Positions 4,925-5,022 of a stretch of DNA of 5,022 bases are shown here, piece after piece. The position numbers and the translations under genes were made by a program. Below the pieces are notes generated by a model. It had not been told where the DNA came from. It searched no databases and saw nothing but the letters and a program-made list of their open reading frames with translations. Within the stretch, counting starts at the first letter, position 1. Every line of letters begins with the position of its first letter. The stretch comes from Bacillota bacterium (GTDB lineage: Bacteria > Bacillota_A > Clostridia > Peptostreptococcales > Anaerovoracaceae): the NCBI GenBank assembly GCA_017556895.1, contig JAFYLX010000092.1:1-5022 (forward strand), written 5' to 3'.

Positions 4925-5022
4925 TTCCTAAACTAACACTTAACGCTTTTTCTACATCAGGAATTTGATTTTCGTTAAGCGCCCCTATCCTTTCTTTTAA
5001 TCTCTGCTTATCTATAGTCCTA
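4899..5022 (-). CDS. MazF/NdoA-family endoribonuclease toxin, C-terminal part
   Basis: The last 40 codons of a gene are visible, ending in TAG at 4901-4899; the rest lies beyond the window edge. The peptide begins RTIDKQRLKERIG and continues to VEKALSVSLGI, which matches the C-terminal end of the MazF/PemK family as in Bacillus NdoA (EndoA): the conserved RTIDKQRL strand and the terminal helix with the A/Q-L-x-x-S-L pattern. Such proteins are about 115 residues and cleave mRNA at short sequences, held in check by a small antitoxin whose gene usually lies just upstream, here outside the window. The tail after SLGI (ANLFETH) is a little longer than in Bacillus. The catalytic N-terminal part cannot be inspected, so activity is not shown. 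Confidence 0.85.
   Translation of the reverse strand, partial: RTIDKQRLKERIGALNENQIPDVEKALSVSLGIANLFETH

Overview
All recognisable genes in this window lie on the minus strand, so they are transcribed from right to left. The low-GC, A/T-rich DNA, strong purine-rich ribosome binding sites, a split (two-subunit) transketolase, a Gram-positive-type FtsEX pair and a MazF/NdoA-like toxin tail suggest a Firmicutes chromosome, most likely from an anaerobic Clostridia-type bacterium. Genus cannot be told from this stretch. It reads as ordinary chromosomal housekeeping DNA: no insertion sequence, phage gene, CRISPR array, tRNA or rRNA was seen.

Layout in transcription order. (1) 5022-4899: the last 40 codons of a MazF/NdoA-family endoribonuclease toxin, cut by the window edge. 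(2) 4898-4829: a 70-bp gap with a small GC-rich hairpin; a possible promoter overlaps the 3' end of the toxin gene. (3) 4828-3084: the N- and C-terminal subunits of a split transketolase, overlapping by one base (TAATG). (4) 3083-3000: a short gap with a TATAAT box and a long hairpin followed by six T. The 3' arm of this hairpin contains the ribosome binding site of the next gene. (5) 2999-2523: a small membrane-anchored protein with a PrcB-like C-terminal domain, followed by a clear Rho-independent terminator at 2483-2453. (6) 2390-1758: a 210-residue protein resembling ParA/MinD P-loop ATPases but with a degenerate Walker A motif that lacks the usual lysines. (7) 1757-1636: a gap with a good -10 box, and then ftsE and ftsX, overlapping by 14 bases as first called. 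(8) 40-1: the first 13 codons of another gene 13 bp downstream of ftsX, probably an exported or membrane protein.

Functionally there are three blocks: central carbon metabolism (transketolase, non-oxidative pentose phosphate pathway), a small envelope protein of unknown role, and a cell-division/peptidoglycan-remodelling block (FtsEX plus what follows). The ATPase-like gene beside ftsEX has no assignable role. The most unusual item is the 18-bp hairpin at 3006-3052. It is both a plausible terminator for the transketolase transcript and a sequestering structure for the ribosome binding site of the PrcB-domain gene, and its two wobble pairs form only in minus-strand RNA. I did not find a convincing entirely new multi-gene system.
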